DNA from: an uncultured Treponema sp.
GTDB taxonomy: Bacteria > Spirochaetota > Spirochaetia > Treponematales > Treponemataceae
DNA length: 64,000 bases
Direction: 5' to 3'
NCBI GenBank assembly: GCA_910584475.1
Contig: CAJUBD010000003.1
Span: 124,001 to 188,000, forward strand
Positions 50,689 through 60,444 of the stretch are shown here, one piece after another. The translations under genes and the position numbers were made by a program. The notes under the pieces were generated by a model that was not told where the DNA came from, made no database searches, and worked only from the letters and a program-made list of their open reading frames with translations. How positions within the stretch are numbered: the first letter of the stretch is position 1; each line of letters starts with the position of its first letter.

Positions 50689-52538
50689 AAAATCGCGCAA
50701 AAAAAGTCTTTTTTCTCGCGGGAATTTTTTTTGCCATGATTTTCGCATCATGTTCTTCAAAGACCAGGGTGTCGTCTTTAATTTCGAGCCTTGACGAAGT
50801 GGATCGCTATATCGCGCAAGGCTATCCCGAAGACGCTTTGAAACTTTTGGCGAAATTGCAAAAAAAGTCGGTTTCCCCGATGGAAGCCGTGGGAATATAC
50901 AAACGTTATGCCACGCTTGGCGAAGAAAAGTCCGCGGAAAAATTGCTTCTTCGGACGCTGAAAAAAAATCCCGAAAATTTGGAACTCAACGCGGTTTATG
51001 TAAATTACCTGAAAAAGCAAGGCGATGTCGAACAGGCGTTTTCCCGCGCGCAAATTTTGAGAGGAACGCGCTATGCTTCGCTCTACGCGGAATTGTATTT
51101 GCGGCGGATTGCGGCGCAGGACGTGGAGCATTCCACGGATTTTTTTTTAGGAGAGGAATTCAAGCCGATTTATTTGGGCGCGTATTCTGTGACGCGTGAA
51201 GACGCTTGGCTTGAAAACGCGGCGTTGATTCATTTGTCGCGCGGCGAATATTCCGATGCCGTAGAACTTGCCGGCGAAGAAAGTGCCGATGCGAATGACG
51301 CATTTTTTTGGGCATGTGTTTTCTACGATTCTGAAAGATTCGACGAAGCGGCGATGCGTCTTTTGCAGGCTCAAGGATTCTTGAAAAATGAATCGGCGAA
51401 TGCTTTGGGCGGACGAAAAACGCCGCGAAAGGCATATCCCTCACAAATAGAGCTTTCCGCGCTTTTGTCGGATGCTTATGTGGGAATGGGCGATGACGAG
51501 GCGGCTCAAGCCGTGCGCGACAATCTGATAGCGAATTATATGCTTGGCGATTCGGAAGATGCTTCTTCTGATTTGCTTTCGGCAATATACTTGAACAGTG
51601 CGCTTTATGCGCAAAGCCGAGATGACAAAAAAGCGGCATATATGAATCTTTCTTATGTCGTGGAAAAATGGCCAGATTATGTGCCCGCTTTGATTGCTTA
51701 TGGAAATTTCGCATACGAAAGTGCGCGGCAAATTTTGGACGATCCTTTGACAAGGGCTTTGCGTGAAGTGGGAATCTCGAGCGCGGATATGCGGCGTTTT
51801 GATGAAATGCCTCGAGTGAGCATAAGCGACGCGCTTTCCAGAATGGAAGAATCTCTCGGTCGAAAAAAAGACGAAAAATTGTATGTGGCGAAATTGGAAT
51901 TGGAAGAAAAGACCGAACGCAATGTCGATGTGCGCGAGCGGCTTTCTAAAATTTGGCGCGTTTTGGAGCGCAATTCTCTTGGCACAAATTTGTATCCGCC
52001 TGCGATAATGCAATACGCGATTCACACATTGCTTTCTCTTGAACAGTACGACGAGGCGAAGAGCCTTTTCGAAAAATACATCAAGGCTCGATTTGAATTT
52101 AACGCGGAACGTACATTCGAGGAAAATGTCGCGGACTTCGTGCGAAAAATGCATTTGTGGGAAGTAGAATATTGCGCGTATTTTGCCGCCGCCGAGGAAA
52201 ATGCAGATTTCGCGAAACGCCTTTATGAATACGCGGTATATGAAAGAGGAGTGTCAGATTCTGGCGGAACAGGAATATCGGCGGAATGCTCCGTCCAAAG
52301 CGCGGCGAATTTGGCGATGATCTATTCGAGCACGGGAAGCAAGGACAAGGCTTTGGAACTATATGGAAGAGTGAGCGGTCGCGCGATGGACAGTTATTTG
52401 AAGTCCGACATTATGTATAGAATCGCCTGTCTTTACGCGGCGAAAGGTGACAAAGAAGGCGCACGCCAGTCGTTGGAATACGGACTTTACCTAAATCCAG
52501 GAAACGCCCGCGCGCATCTGATGATGTCAAGTTTTTAG
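50685..52538 (+). CDS. TPR-repeat lipoprotein
   Basis: 617 aa. Starts at the ATG that overlaps the nusB stop (ATGA), giving translational coupling. Lipobox MIFASC (Cys near 21). The rest is helical with TPR-like pairs, such as GYPEDALKLLAKLQKKSVSP, KSAEKLLLRTLKKNPENLEL and a C-terminal GDKEGARQSLEYGLYLNPGN. Probably an inner-face outer-membrane scaffold; conserved in treponemes to my knowledge but of unknown function. Confidence 0.82.
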   Translation: MKNRAKKVFFLAGIFFAMIFASCSSKTRVSSLISSLDEVDRYIAQGYPEDALKLLAKLQKKSVSPMEAVGIYKRYATLGEEKSAEKLLLRTLKKNPENLELNAVYVNYLKKQGDVEQAFSRAQILRGTRYASLYAELYLRRIAAQDVEHSTDFFLGEEFKPIYLGAYSVTREDAWLENAALIHLSRGEYSDAVELAGEESADANDAFFWACVFYDSERFDEAAMRLLQAQGFLKNESANALGGRKTPRKAYPSQIELSALLSDAYVGMGDDEAAQAVRDNLIANYMLGDSEDASSDLLSAIYLNSALYAQSRDDKKAAYMNLSYVVEKWPDYVPALIAYGNFAYESARQILDDPLTRALREVGISSADMRRFDEMPRVSISDALSRMEESLGRKKDEKLYVAKLELEEKTERNVDVRERLSKIWRVLERNSLGTNLYPPAIMQYAIHTLLSLEQYDEAKSLFEKYIKARFEFNAERTFEENVADFVRKMHLWEVEYCAYFAAAEENADFAKRLYEYAVYERGVSDSGGTGISAECSVQSAANLAMIYSSTGSKDKALELYGRVSGRAMDSYLKSDIMYRIACLYAAKGDKEGARQSLEYGLYLNPGNARAHLMMSSF

Positions 52539-52628
52539 AGTAAAAAGGTTTGAATTTGAGTTTTCTTGTTTTTTCGCGCAACGAAAAATACGAGCGACAC
52601 GCCCAAAAAGAAAACCCCGTTAAGAAGA

Positions 52629-52652
52629 GAAGTTAGCGCGTGCGCTAACTTC
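52629..52652. terminator. Bidirectional terminator between convergent genes
   Basis: GAAGTTAGCGC and GCGCTAACTTC, an 11-bp perfect stem with a 2-nt loop, between the TPR gene and groES. Confidence 0.65.
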
Positions 52653-52659
52653 TTGCGAC

Positions 52660-52935
52660 TTATTTTGTGATGACTGCGATAATGTCGCTCATTTTTACGA
52701 TGAGATATTCTTCGCCGTCGACTTTGATTTGCGTGCCAGAATATTTGTCGTACATAATGCGCTCGCCAACTTTTACAGTTACTGGTTCTTTTTCAGTGCC
52801 AGGACCTACGGCTTCTACGACGCCAGTTTGAGTCTTTTCTTGTGCGGCATCGGGAATGATGATTCCAGATGCGGTTTTTGTTTCGGCTTTGTCTGCTTTG
52901 AGCAAAACGCGGTCTGCCAATGGCTTTACTTTCAT
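52660..52935 (-). CDS. groES: Co-chaperonin GroES
   Basis: 91 aa. KVKPLADRVLLKADKAETKTASGIIIP, the mobile loop, and GERIMYDKYSGTQIKVDGEEYLIV are typical. Caps GroEL. GroEL is not adjacent, as in other treponemes. GAGGAAATAAG precedes the ATG. No CIRCE element found in the leader. Confidence 0.95.
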   Translation of the reverse strand: MKVKPLADRVLLKADKAETKTASGIIIPDAAQEKTQTGVVEAVGPGTEKEPVTVKVGERIMYDKYSGTQIKVDGEEYLIVKMSDIIAVITK

Positions 52936-53043
52936 CTTATTTCCTCATTTATGATAAAAATTAAAATTTTTTAGTTTTCAACGAAAACTTTCTTTAAAGA
53001 TAGCGAAAATTTTGCTAAAAGTCAACATTGATGAAGAAAAAAT

Positions 53044-53072
53044 TTGACGACATTGGAAATTCGGTGTATAAT
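53044..53072 (+). promoter_or_regulatory. Promoter of the chemoreceptor gene
   Basis: TTGACG (53044-53049), 17-nt spacer, TATAAT (53067-53072), with a 70-nt leader ending in AAGGGGG before the ATG at 53144. Confidence 0.75.
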
Positions 53073-53143
53073 ATAGTACTTGATTTTTCCGATAACTTTA
53101 GTAAGAAGTGAAGAAAATCTCGATTTGCGCTAAGGGGGTCTTT

Positions 53144-55270
53144 ATGGCTGAAAATGATTGGGGAATTTCGCAAAAGCAGAAATCAAAGACGATGATTACG
53201 AAAATCGTTGGCATCGTAGGATTGACGACCGTCGTTCTTTTTGTGGTTTTGAACTTATTTGTGATTTGGCGAGTGCGCATTATGACTGTAAGCACCACAA
53301 ATGAAAATGTGAATTCGCTTTTTGATTCTTATTTGGAAAGCGTCGACACTTTCGTGGACAATACTTTGCACGAACTTGATTTTTATACAAATTCCGATGT
53401 GGTTTTCAATGGCGGAAGCGCGCAGGAAATCGGTCGATGGCTTACTACTACAGTGGAGCGCCGGCCGTCAAGTTTTTCCTATGTGCTTTTTATCGGTGCG
53501 AACGGAAATTCATTTTATGATTCTGGAAACACCGGCTTTCATGGGGATCGCGCTTATTTCAGGCAAATTATCGAAGAAAACGAACCTTTTGTCGTGAACA
53601 ATCCGACTGTCGCGAAAGCCACAGGCAAAGTAAGCGTCATGTTCATAAAGGCCGCGTACAACCGAAACCGCGAAGTTGTCGGAATGTTCGTTGGTGTGGC
53701 TGGAATGGATTATTTGCAGGATTTGATATCCGGCTTGAAAATCGGAAGAGACGGGCACGGATTTATGCTGGACGGAACTGGCGAAGTGATTGCGCATTAT
53801 GACAGCGAACTTGTTATGTCTGCAAATTACATCAAAGACGAAAACATCAGCGCGGACGTAAAATCTTTTGCGCAGTCAATGCTTTCGGGCAAGCGCGGTT
53901 CGGCGGAAATCACGAATGGTTTGGGCGCGAATGCGGAGCGGCTTTATGTCGTTTACAACAAAGTAGCCAAAACTCCGTGGTCGATGGGTGTTGCGATTCC
54001 AATCAGCCAAATTCACGAAACCGCCGACAGCCTGAGCATGCTTTTGCTTGTGGGCAACTTAATTTTGGCGGCGATAGTTTTGGTGGTTTTGGGATTGATG
54101 ATAGCCACCTCGATTTCTCCGCTTCGAAATGTCGTTTCTGCCATCGCGGATATCGCGAGTGGTAACGCGGACTTGACCAAACGCCTTCCAAAAACCACGC
54201 AAGACGAAATTGGCGAAGTTGTGGATGGTTTCAATAAATTCGTCACGAAACTCCAAGAAATTATGATGGAGATAAGATCCTCGAAGGACAATATTTCTTC
54301 TGTCGAGAGCGAAATGATTGAAGCCATCGGCTCGACTGAAATCAATATCAGTAAAATCATAAAGTATATTGAAACTGTAAAGGGCAGCGTGGTTGCCCAA
54401 AACGACAGCGTTGAATCGACCTCGGCGAGAATCGCCGAAATTACGAACAGCATAGACGCATTGCAGAATTTGATTCAGGTTCAGGCTGGAGAAGTCGATG
54501 ACTCTGGAAAGGCGATTCAAGAAATGGTAAACAATATTTCCACAGTAAATGAATCTGTGGAAAAACTTTCCAAGGCGTTTGTCGGATTGCGTGAAAATGC
54601 CAATGTCGGCATTGACAAGCAGCAGGCGGTAAGCGATAAAATCTATCAAATCGAATCTGAATCGAAAATGCTTCAGGAAGCGAACACGGCGATTGCCGTC
54701 ATCGCAGAGCAGACGAATTTGCTGGCTATGAACGCCGCTATCGAAGCCGCACATGCGGGCGATGTCGGGAAAGGATTCAGCGTCGTGGCGGATGAAATCC
54801 GAAAACTTTCCGAGACTTCTTCTGAGCAGTCCAAGACAATCGGCGCACAATTGACGAAGATCCGTGATTCGATTGGGCAGGTTTCGGAATTTTCTACGGA
54901 TTCGAGCAGTTCATTCAAAGTCGTTTCCGACAATATAAAAATTACGGACAAACTTGTTTCGCAAATCAGTTCCGCCATGGAGGTGCAGCAAGCAAATTCA
55001 AGGCAGATTTTGGAATCTTTGAATGTGATGAGCGAAAGTACGGACAAGGTTCTGTCGGCTTCGCGCGATATGGCGGAGGGAAGTTCCGTCATCCTAAAAG
55101 ATGTGGACACTCTTAAAACCAACACATATACCATTACTTCCAATGTGCAGGAAATGGACAGCGGCGTCGCAATAATCTCCGAAACGAAAGATGCTTTGAG
55201 CAGACTTTCTCGGAAGATGAACGATGCGATTAGTCAAATCGGTCAAGAAATCGGACAGTTCAAAGTCTAA
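53144..55270 (+). CDS. Methyl-accepting chemotaxis protein, dCache type
   Basis: 708 aa. TM1 at about 25-48, a periplasmic double-Cache domain (about 50-290; YVLFIGANGNSFYDSG, RAYFRQIIEENEPFVVNNPT, GKIGRDGHGFMLDGTG are its blocks), TM2 at about 300-325, HAMP (about 326-380) and the cytoplasmic signalling coil with the invariant tip TNLLAMNAAIEAAHAGDVGK. No C-terminal CheR-binding pentapeptide. Ligand likely an amino or organic acid. An earlier in-frame ATG lacks a ribosome-binding site. Confidence 0.92.
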   Translation: MAENDWGISQKQKSKTMITKIVGIVGLTTVVLFVVLNLFVIWRVRIMTVSTTNENVNSLFDSYLESVDTFVDNTLHELDFYTNSDVVFNGGSAQEIGRWLTTTVERRPSSFSYVLFIGANGNSFYDSGNTGFHGDRAYFRQIIEENEPFVVNNPTVAKATGKVSVMFIKAAYNRNREVVGMFVGVAGMDYLQDLISGLKIGRDGHGFMLDGTGEVIAHYDSELVMSANYIKDENISADVKSFAQSMLSGKRGSAEITNGLGANAERLYVVYNKVAKTPWSMGVAIPISQIHETADSLSMLLLVGNLILAAIVLVVLGLMIATSISPLRNVVSAIADIASGNADLTKRLPKTTQDEIGEVVDGFNKFVTKLQEIMMEIRSSKDNISSVESEMIEAIGSTEINISKIIKYIETVKGSVVAQNDSVESTSARIAEITNSIDALQNLIQVQAGEVDDSGKAIQEMVNNISTVNESVEKLSKAFVGLRENANVGIDKQQAVSDKIYQIESESKMLQEANTAIAVIAEQTNLLAMNAAIEAAHAGDVGKGFSVVADEIRKLSETSSEQSKTIGAQLTKIRDSIGQVSEFSTDSSSSFKVVSDNIKITDKLVSQISSAMEVQQANSRQILESLNVMSESTDKVLSASRDMAEGSSVILKDVDTLKTNTYTITSNVQEMDSGVAIISETKDALSRLSRKMNDAISQIGQEIGQFKV

Positions 55271-55310
55271 CGTTTTACCGAAAAAATGACAGTGCACCTT
55301 TACTTTGTAG

Positions 55311-55499
55311 TTTTCGCCACGGCGCACTCGCTTCGGTAGTCGGTTTTTTGAATAAGCGAGTTTTTGAAAAAAACTAGGTTTAAATTAAACGGCGCAATTT
55401 TAGCCGTTTAATTTAAACCTTCATTTTTTGTGCTGAAATTTGTTTTGTTTGCAAGAAGCGGTTTTTGGATTTATTGGAGATGATCGGACTTGAACCGAC
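55311..55499. repeat. First copy of a tRNA-Ala-containing direct duplication, carrying element p
   Basis: 55311-55345 repeats at 55571-55605 and 55428-55499 repeats at 55612-55683 (two mismatches). The second part includes the last 25 nt of tRNA-Ala plus flank. Between the parts this copy has a hairpin element (55350-55422: M3 and M4 with GGTTTAAATTAAACGGC/GCCGTTTAATTTAAACC), while the other copy has only CATTTA. Confidence 0.75.
55475..55499 (-). pseudogene. 3' fragment of tRNA-Ala
   Basis: The T-loop and acceptor 3' strand of the intact tRNA at 55659-55732, 184 bp away, with nothing of the 5' half. Product of the duplication described above. Confidence 0.7.
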
Positions 55500-55658
55500 C
55501 TTACAGTCGCGCACATCGTGTGCTCTCCTTTCAGGCCGCCTACGCTCGCTGACGGCGACATCCTGTCGCCTTTTCGCCACGACGCGCTCGCTTCGGTAGT
55601 CGGTTCATTTATTGTGCTGAAATTTGTTTTGTTTGCAAGAAACGGTTTTTGGATTTAC

Positions 55659-55732
<74 letters not shown>

Positions 55733-55782
55733 AAATTTCTTCTTATTTTATCAAAAGTGGAATTTTTTGTCAAGAGGGTGCG

Positions 55783-55940
55783 CGTTTAAAATTGCCGCTG
55801 AAATTGTGCGACAATTTTAACTTCGAGTTTGCGTTGCAAACTCGATTATTCACTGTCGCTTCTCAGTTTGTTGCGAAGCAAGTTTTTTTTAACAGTTCTC
55901 GAATTTGACAATTCGTTCACTGTTAAAAAATAAAAGAGGT
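55783..55940 (-). repeat. Modular hairpin element, copy q (complete, reverse)
   Basis: M4 55786-55822 (TTTAAAATTG/CAATTTTAA), M3 55824-55844 (GAGTTTGC/GCAAACTC), M2 55855-55880 (TCGCTTC/GAAGCA), M1 55888-55930 (TTTTTTAACAGT/ACTGTTAAAAAA with inner GAATTTGACAATTC). Abuts the 3' end of the HD-domain gene. Confidence 0.78.
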
Positions 55941-56573
55941 TTATTTTTGCAGCCAACCTTGCTGAACCGCACGCTCAATGCATTTTTGAATCCACGGCCA
56001 AATTCGCGGCATAAATTCTTTTACTGGAGCCATTCGCTTTTCGCAATCCGCGATTGAAGCTTTTGCCAAATTCCAAGTATGCCCATCTGTGAGCGTGTTG
56101 TGCAAAAAGGGCTGAATCCTGTCCATGCAATTCGCATAGCGAGAATCCACGCTTTGCATCGCATCGAATTCTTCCCAAAGTCCGCGCAAGTCTTTTGCCA
56201 AATCTTCTGGCAAATGCGAATAAAGCTTGTCGGCGGCGGCTTTTTCGCGCTCCTCCTTTGTGGCGTTTCCGGCTTTGTCGTAGGCGAAAGTGTCGCCAGC
56301 ATAAATTTCAATCAAATCGTGAACAACGCACATTTTTACGGCGCGTTCAACATTCGGAGTTTGCTCGGCGTAATCTTTGAAAAGCATAGCCATAAGCGCG
56401 ATGTGCCAAGAATGCTCCGCATCATTTTCGCGGCGGCTTCCGTCGGTCAAAACGGTGCGGCGCAAAATGTCCGTCATTTGATCCGCTTCCACGGTGAATT
56501 TCAAAATCGCGTCCAATCGTGCATCGTCAGAGGAGATGAAATTTTTGATGATTTCTTCAAAAGGCTTTTTCAT
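55941..56573 (-). CDS. HD-domain phosphohydrolase (HDDC2/YfbR-like)
   Basis: 210 aa. Metal ligands of the HD fold: RENDAEHSWHIA (H, then H), CVVHDLIEIYAGD (HD) and a downstream Asp in DRIQPFLHN. Size and the NDAEHSWH block match 5'-deoxynucleotidase/YfbR-like enzymes, which hydrolyse dNMPs; the exact substrate is an inference. Leaderless promoter 5 nt before the ATG. Confidence 0.82.
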   Translation of the reverse strand: MKKPFEEIIKNFISSDDARLDAILKFTVEADQMTDILRRTVLTDGSRRENDAEHSWHIALMAMLFKDYAEQTPNVERAVKMCVVHDLIEIYAGDTFAYDKAGNATKEEREKAAADKLYSHLPEDLAKDLRGLWEEFDAMQSVDSRYANCMDRIQPFLHNTLTDGHTWNLAKASIADCEKRMAPVKEFMPRIWPWIQKCIERAVQQGWLQK

Positions 56574-56578
56574 AAATC

Positions 56579-56608
56579 ATTTTAACAGAATTCGCACGAA
56601 TTTGTCAA
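56579..56608 (-). promoter_or_regulatory. Promoter of the HD-domain gene (leaderless)
   Basis: Minus strand TTGACA (56603-56608), 18-nt spacer, TAAAAT (56579-56584), 5 nt to the ATG. Confidence 0.6.
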
Positions 56609-56627
56609 CTATTCAAAATCAATAGAT

Positions 56628-56749
56628 TCGCGCATCGCGCAAGCGATGAAGTAAAATAAATTTCCTTACAGAAAGCGACGCGCTAACATAGTGCAGTCGC
56701 ATTCGCGCATCGCGCAAGCGATGATGTGAGATAAATTTCTTAACAGAAC
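56628..56749. repeat. Direct repeat pair, 74 bp apart
   Basis: TTCGCGCATCGCGCAAGCGA (56628) recurs at 56702, each followed by a diverged A/T-rich tail ending in ACAGAA. Each unit contains the hairpin GCATCGC/GCGATG. Confidence 0.65.
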
Positions 56750-56758
56750 CGAAAAAAC

Positions 56759-57345
56759 CTTCCTTAATTTCTAACAGTGGAGAAAGTTTCAACTTTCGAA
56801 CTGTTAAAAAAGTCGTTTCGCAACGAAGTAAGAAACGACAGTAAATAACCGAGTTTTTGAAAAAACTCGTATTAAAATTGTCGGCAATATTCTTGACGAC
56901 AATTTTAAATGTTCCTTAATTTTTGAATAGCGAAAAAGTTTCAAGTTTTTCGCTATTCAAAAACTGCGACTTCGTAATGAAATGAGAAGTCGCAATAGAT
57001 AAACGAGTTTTGGAACAAAACTCGAGTTAAAATTGTCGGCGACATTTCCGACGACAATTTTAAACCTTCGTTATTTTTTAACATCGCAGGAAACTTCAGT
57101 TTCCGAGGAATTTAATTTCGCCCGCGATAACAACTTGTTGCGGCGCGGGCAAGTATAAAATAGATTGTCGGGTCAAGCCAGACAATGACAAACAAGCGAG
57201 TTTGCAAAGCAAACTCGAAGTTAAAATTGTCGCGCGGTTTTTTCGCAAATAAAAACAAGGTGAAAAACTCGTAAGCAAACCAAAGATTTGCGATGCAACT
57301 CTTTGGTTTGCGACAAATTTCTGACGACAAGTTTAAACCTTCTCA
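56759..57345 (+). repeat. Modular hairpin elements, copy r (three tandem units)
   Basis: With the direct repeats above, this fills the 56574-57514 gap; no gene seen. r1 56759-56917: M1 AACAGT/ACTGTT with inner GAAAGTTTCAACTTTC, M2 56812-56839, M3 56851-56869, M4 56873-56908. r2 56912-57070: M1 TTTTTGAATAGC/GCTATTCAAAAA, M2 56966-56993, M3 57004-57024, M4 57027-57064. r3 57066-57345: M1 variant, M2 variant, ATTGTCGGG-type module, M3, and an M4 enlarged by an inner hairpin (GCAAACCAAAG/CTTTGGTTTGC). Confidence 0.82.
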
Positions 57346-57502
57346 ATTTTTTAATATTTCCGCGAATTTTTTTGAACTGAACCCATGTTTAACCAAAGAT
57401 GCGGCGGCTTTGTCTTATTGCGCGAAATTCAAATCGCATTGTTACAAATTTGTTTTTTTCTGCATTTTTCGCGCCGCACTAGAAAAAAAATCGATTTTTC
57501 GC

Positions 57503-57508
57503 TAGAAT
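57503..57508 (+). promoter_or_regulatory. polA -10 box (leaderless)
   Basis: TAGAAT, 6 nt before the ATG at 57515; a weak TAGAAA lies 17 nt upstream. Confidence 0.5.
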
Positions 57509-57514
57509 GAATTT

Positions 57515-60352
57515 ATGGGCACAAAAAAATTCGATGACGAAACAATTTACATTCTGGATTCTTATGGTTTGATTTACCGTTGCTATTTTGCGTTTATTTC
57601 GCGGCCGCTCACAGATTCTCGCGGACGAAATATTTCCGCGCTTTTTGGTTTTTTCCGCAACTTGCATTCTCTTTTGCAACATTACAAACCGAAGACGCTT
57701 GTAGTCGCGCTGGATTCTATTTCAAAAACCTTTCGCCACGAAATGTATGCGGAATACAAAGCCACGCGCCAAAAAACGCCTGACGATTTGCACGCACAAA
57801 TTCCTTGGATTGAAGAAATTTTGTCCGCGCTCGGCGTTCCTGCTATTCGAATTGAAGGCTATGAAGCCGACGATGTAATTGCAACGATTACAACAAAAGC
57901 GGTGGCGGCAGGAAAAACATGTCGCATACTTTCTGGCGACAAAGATTTGATGCAATTGGTTTGCGATGATGTTCAAATTTTAAAGCCGGATCACAGCGAC
58001 GTTTGGAAAGTCGTTGGCAAGGAAGGTGTAAAGGCTGAATGGGGGGTGCCACCTGAAAAACTTTTGGACTTGCTTTCGCTTTATGGCGATACTGCCGACA
58101 ACGTTCCGGGCGTAAAAGGCGTAGGCGTAAAAACCGCATGCAAATTTTTGGACGAGTACGGCTCACTCGAAGGCATCTACGAACACGCCGAGGAAATCAG
58201 CGGAGCTATCGGACAGAAAATCCGCGATGGAAAAGACAACGCCTTTTTTTCCAAAAAGTTGATCGCGCTTTGTAAGGATGTCCCAGGCGTGGAATTGGAA
58301 AAAATTCCGCCGATGAATTTCAATTATCTTGCCGCCGCCGAAAAATTGAAATTTTTTGAAACTCCGCAAGTGGCAAAGCAATATGCGATGCTTGCGGTCG
58401 AATCGGGACAAAAAAATTCAAGTGATGGAAATTCTTTGTTCGATTCTGCGGAAGAAAAAAAATCTGCTTCATCAAATTCAAATTCCTCGGAAGAAATCAC
58501 AGAACCAATTCCACTCAAAAAAAATTCCGGCAATTACAAAGCGATTACGACACAAAAAGATTTGTCCGCACTTGTCGATAAAATTCTGGCTTCCAAGAAA
58601 AAAGCGGTCGCGTTCGATACGGAAACGGATTCGCTGGAAACTACGAAAGCGCATTTGGTCGGATTCAGTTTGTGCGACAAAAAGGGAGAGGCTTTTTATA
58701 TTCCCGTCGCGGCACAGGACGCTTCACTTTTCGAACAAGTTGGAATTCCTTTGAATGACGCGCTCACGCAAATCCAGCGACTTTTCGATGCGGAAAATTT
58801 CACGCTTGTTTTGCACAATGCGAAATTCGACTACGAAATATTGCGTATCGTTGGCTTGAATGCGAAGACGATTAAGGCGAAAATTTTCGACACGATGATT
58901 GCCGCATGGCTTTTAGAGCCTGACCAGCTTGGACGTTCTCCCTATTCGCTTGAAACGCTCGGACAGACAAAGCTTGCGCTGATTGGAATTGAATTCAAAG
59001 ATTTGGTCGCGAAAGGTCAAACTTTCCGTGATGTGCCGCTCGAAAAGGCTGTGGACTATGCCGCTGAGGACGCGGATTTCACTTGGCAACTTTTTGAAAT
59101 TTTTTCAGGCGAACTCAAACAGAAAAAATTAGATGAGCTTTTTGAAAAAATTGAAATTCCGTTGATTACGATTTTGGGCGAAATGGAACTCCAAGGAATT
59201 CATCTTGATTCAAATGCGCTTTCAGAGTACGCGCAAAATTTGCAAAAAGAAATTTCTTCTGCCGAACAAGAAATTTATTTGGAGGTTGGACACGAATTCA
59301 ACGTGGCCTCTCCCAAGCAGCTTCAAGAAGTTTTGTTCACGGAGCGCGGACTTAAAGCCAGCAAAAAAACGAAAACTGGATATTCTACGGACACCAGCGT
59401 TTTGGAGGAACTCGCGCCGTTCGATCCAGTGCCCGCGAAGATTTTGAAATTCCGCGAAATGTCAAAATTGCAATCGACTTATGTTGAAGCCTTGCCGCGA
59501 CTCGCAGATGAAAACGGTCGCATCCACACGACGTTCCTGCAAACAGGAACTGCCACGGGTAGGCTTTCCAGCCGCGATCCGAATTTGCAAAACATTCCTG
59601 TTCGAAATGACGCGGGCAGAAAAATCCGAAACGCGTTTACTGCTGTTCCTGGAACGGTTCTCATCAGTGCTGATTATTCCCAAATAGAACTTGTTGTGTT
59701 GGCGCATCTTTCGGGCGACAAAAATATGCGCGAATCGTTTTTGAACGGAAGCGACATTCACAGGGCGACGGCTTCGTTGATATACAATGTGCATTCTGAC
59801 GATGTTACACCTGAAATGCGACGCACTGCCAAGACAATTAACTTCGGCGTGATTTACGGAATGAGCGCGTTCAGATTGTCTAACGAACTCGGAATTTCTC
59901 GAACGCAAGCTTCGCAATTTATCGAAAATTATTTTGCGCAATATTCTTCGGTTGACAAGTTCATAATGGAAACTATTGCGAGCGCGGAAAAAAATGGCTA
60001 CGTGGAAACGTTGATGGGTCGCCGCCGAAAAATCTTGAACATCAACAGCCGCAACAAAATCGAAAAATCAGGCGCGGAACGAATCGCCGTAAACACACCA
60101 ATTCAAGGCAGCGCAGCCGACATTGTAAAAAAGGCGATGATCGATGTCGATGCGGCGTTGAAAGAAAATTCGTGTGAAGCGAAACTTTTGCTTCAAGTGC
60201 ATGACGAACTGATTTTGGAATGCGCGGACAACGCGGTTGCAATAGAAAAGACGATTTCTGTTTTAAAAGAAAAAATGGAAAGCGCGGTAAAACTTTCTGT
60301 TCCGCTGAAAGTTTCGATTGAGTACGGTGCGAATTGGGGTGAATTTCACTAA
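57515..60352 (+). CDS. polA: DNA polymerase I
   Basis: 945 aa with all three domains. 5'-3' exonuclease/FEN (1 to about 290: ILDSYGLIYRCYF, YEADDVIATI, GDTADNVPGVKGVGVKTA); 3'-5' proofreading exonuclease (about 340-525) with AFDTETDSL, LHNAKFDYEIL and YAAEDADFT, so the acidic residues are intact; and the polymerase (about 530-945) with motif A ISADYSQIELVVLAHLSGD, motif B RRTAKTINFGVIYGMSAF and motif C LLQVHDELILE. An Asn/Ser-rich linker (about 300-330) joins the first two. coaE follows 92 bp later. Confidence 0.97.
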   Translation: MGTKKFDDETIYILDSYGLIYRCYFAFISRPLTDSRGRNISALFGFFRNLHSLLQHYKPKTLVVALDSISKTFRHEMYAEYKATRQKTPDDLHAQIPWIEEILSALGVPAIRIEGYEADDVIATITTKAVAAGKTCRILSGDKDLMQLVCDDVQILKPDHSDVWKVVGKEGVKAEWGVPPEKLLDLLSLYGDTADNVPGVKGVGVKTACKFLDEYGSLEGIYEHAEEISGAIGQKIRDGKDNAFFSKKLIALCKDVPGVELEKIPPMNFNYLAAAEKLKFFETPQVAKQYAMLAVESGQKNSSDGNSLFDSAEEKKSASSNSNSSEEITEPIPLKKNSGNYKAITTQKDLSALVDKILASKKKAVAFDTETDSLETTKAHLVGFSLCDKKGEAFYIPVAAQDASLFEQVGIPLNDALTQIQRLFDAENFTLVLHNAKFDYEILRIVGLNAKTIKAKIFDTMIAAWLLEPDQLGRSPYSLETLGQTKLALIGIEFKDLVAKGQTFRDVPLEKAVDYAAEDADFTWQLFEIFSGELKQKKLDELFEKIEIPLITILGEMELQGIHLDSNALSEYAQNLQKEISSAEQEIYLEVGHEFNVASPKQLQEVLFTERGLKASKKTKTGYSTDTSVLEELAPFDPVPAKILKFREMSKLQSTYVEALPRLADENGRIHTTFLQTGTATGRLSSRDPNLQNIPVRNDAGRKIRNAFTAVPGTVLISADYSQIELVVLAHLSGDKNMRESFLNGSDIHRATASLIYNVHSDDVTPEMRRTAKTINFGVIYGMSAFRLSNELGISRTQASQFIENYFAQYSSVDKFIMETIASAEKNGYVETLMGRRRKILNINSRNKIEKSGAERIAVNTPIQGSAADIVKKAMIDVDAALKENSCEAKLLLQVHDELILECADNAVAIEKTISVLKEKMESAVKLSVPLKVSIEYGANWGEFH

Positions 60353-60444
60353 GGTACTCGTTTTTGCTTTAAATATTGAATTTCTTATTCAAACGTATTT
60401 TTGCAAAAAGTTTGCCAACGATTTTTGAATTTGGAAGGCGGAGA

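Noticed and set aside
53108..53144. Earlier start for the chemoreceptor
   Set aside because: No ribosome-binding site; AAGGGGG precedes the ATG at 53144.
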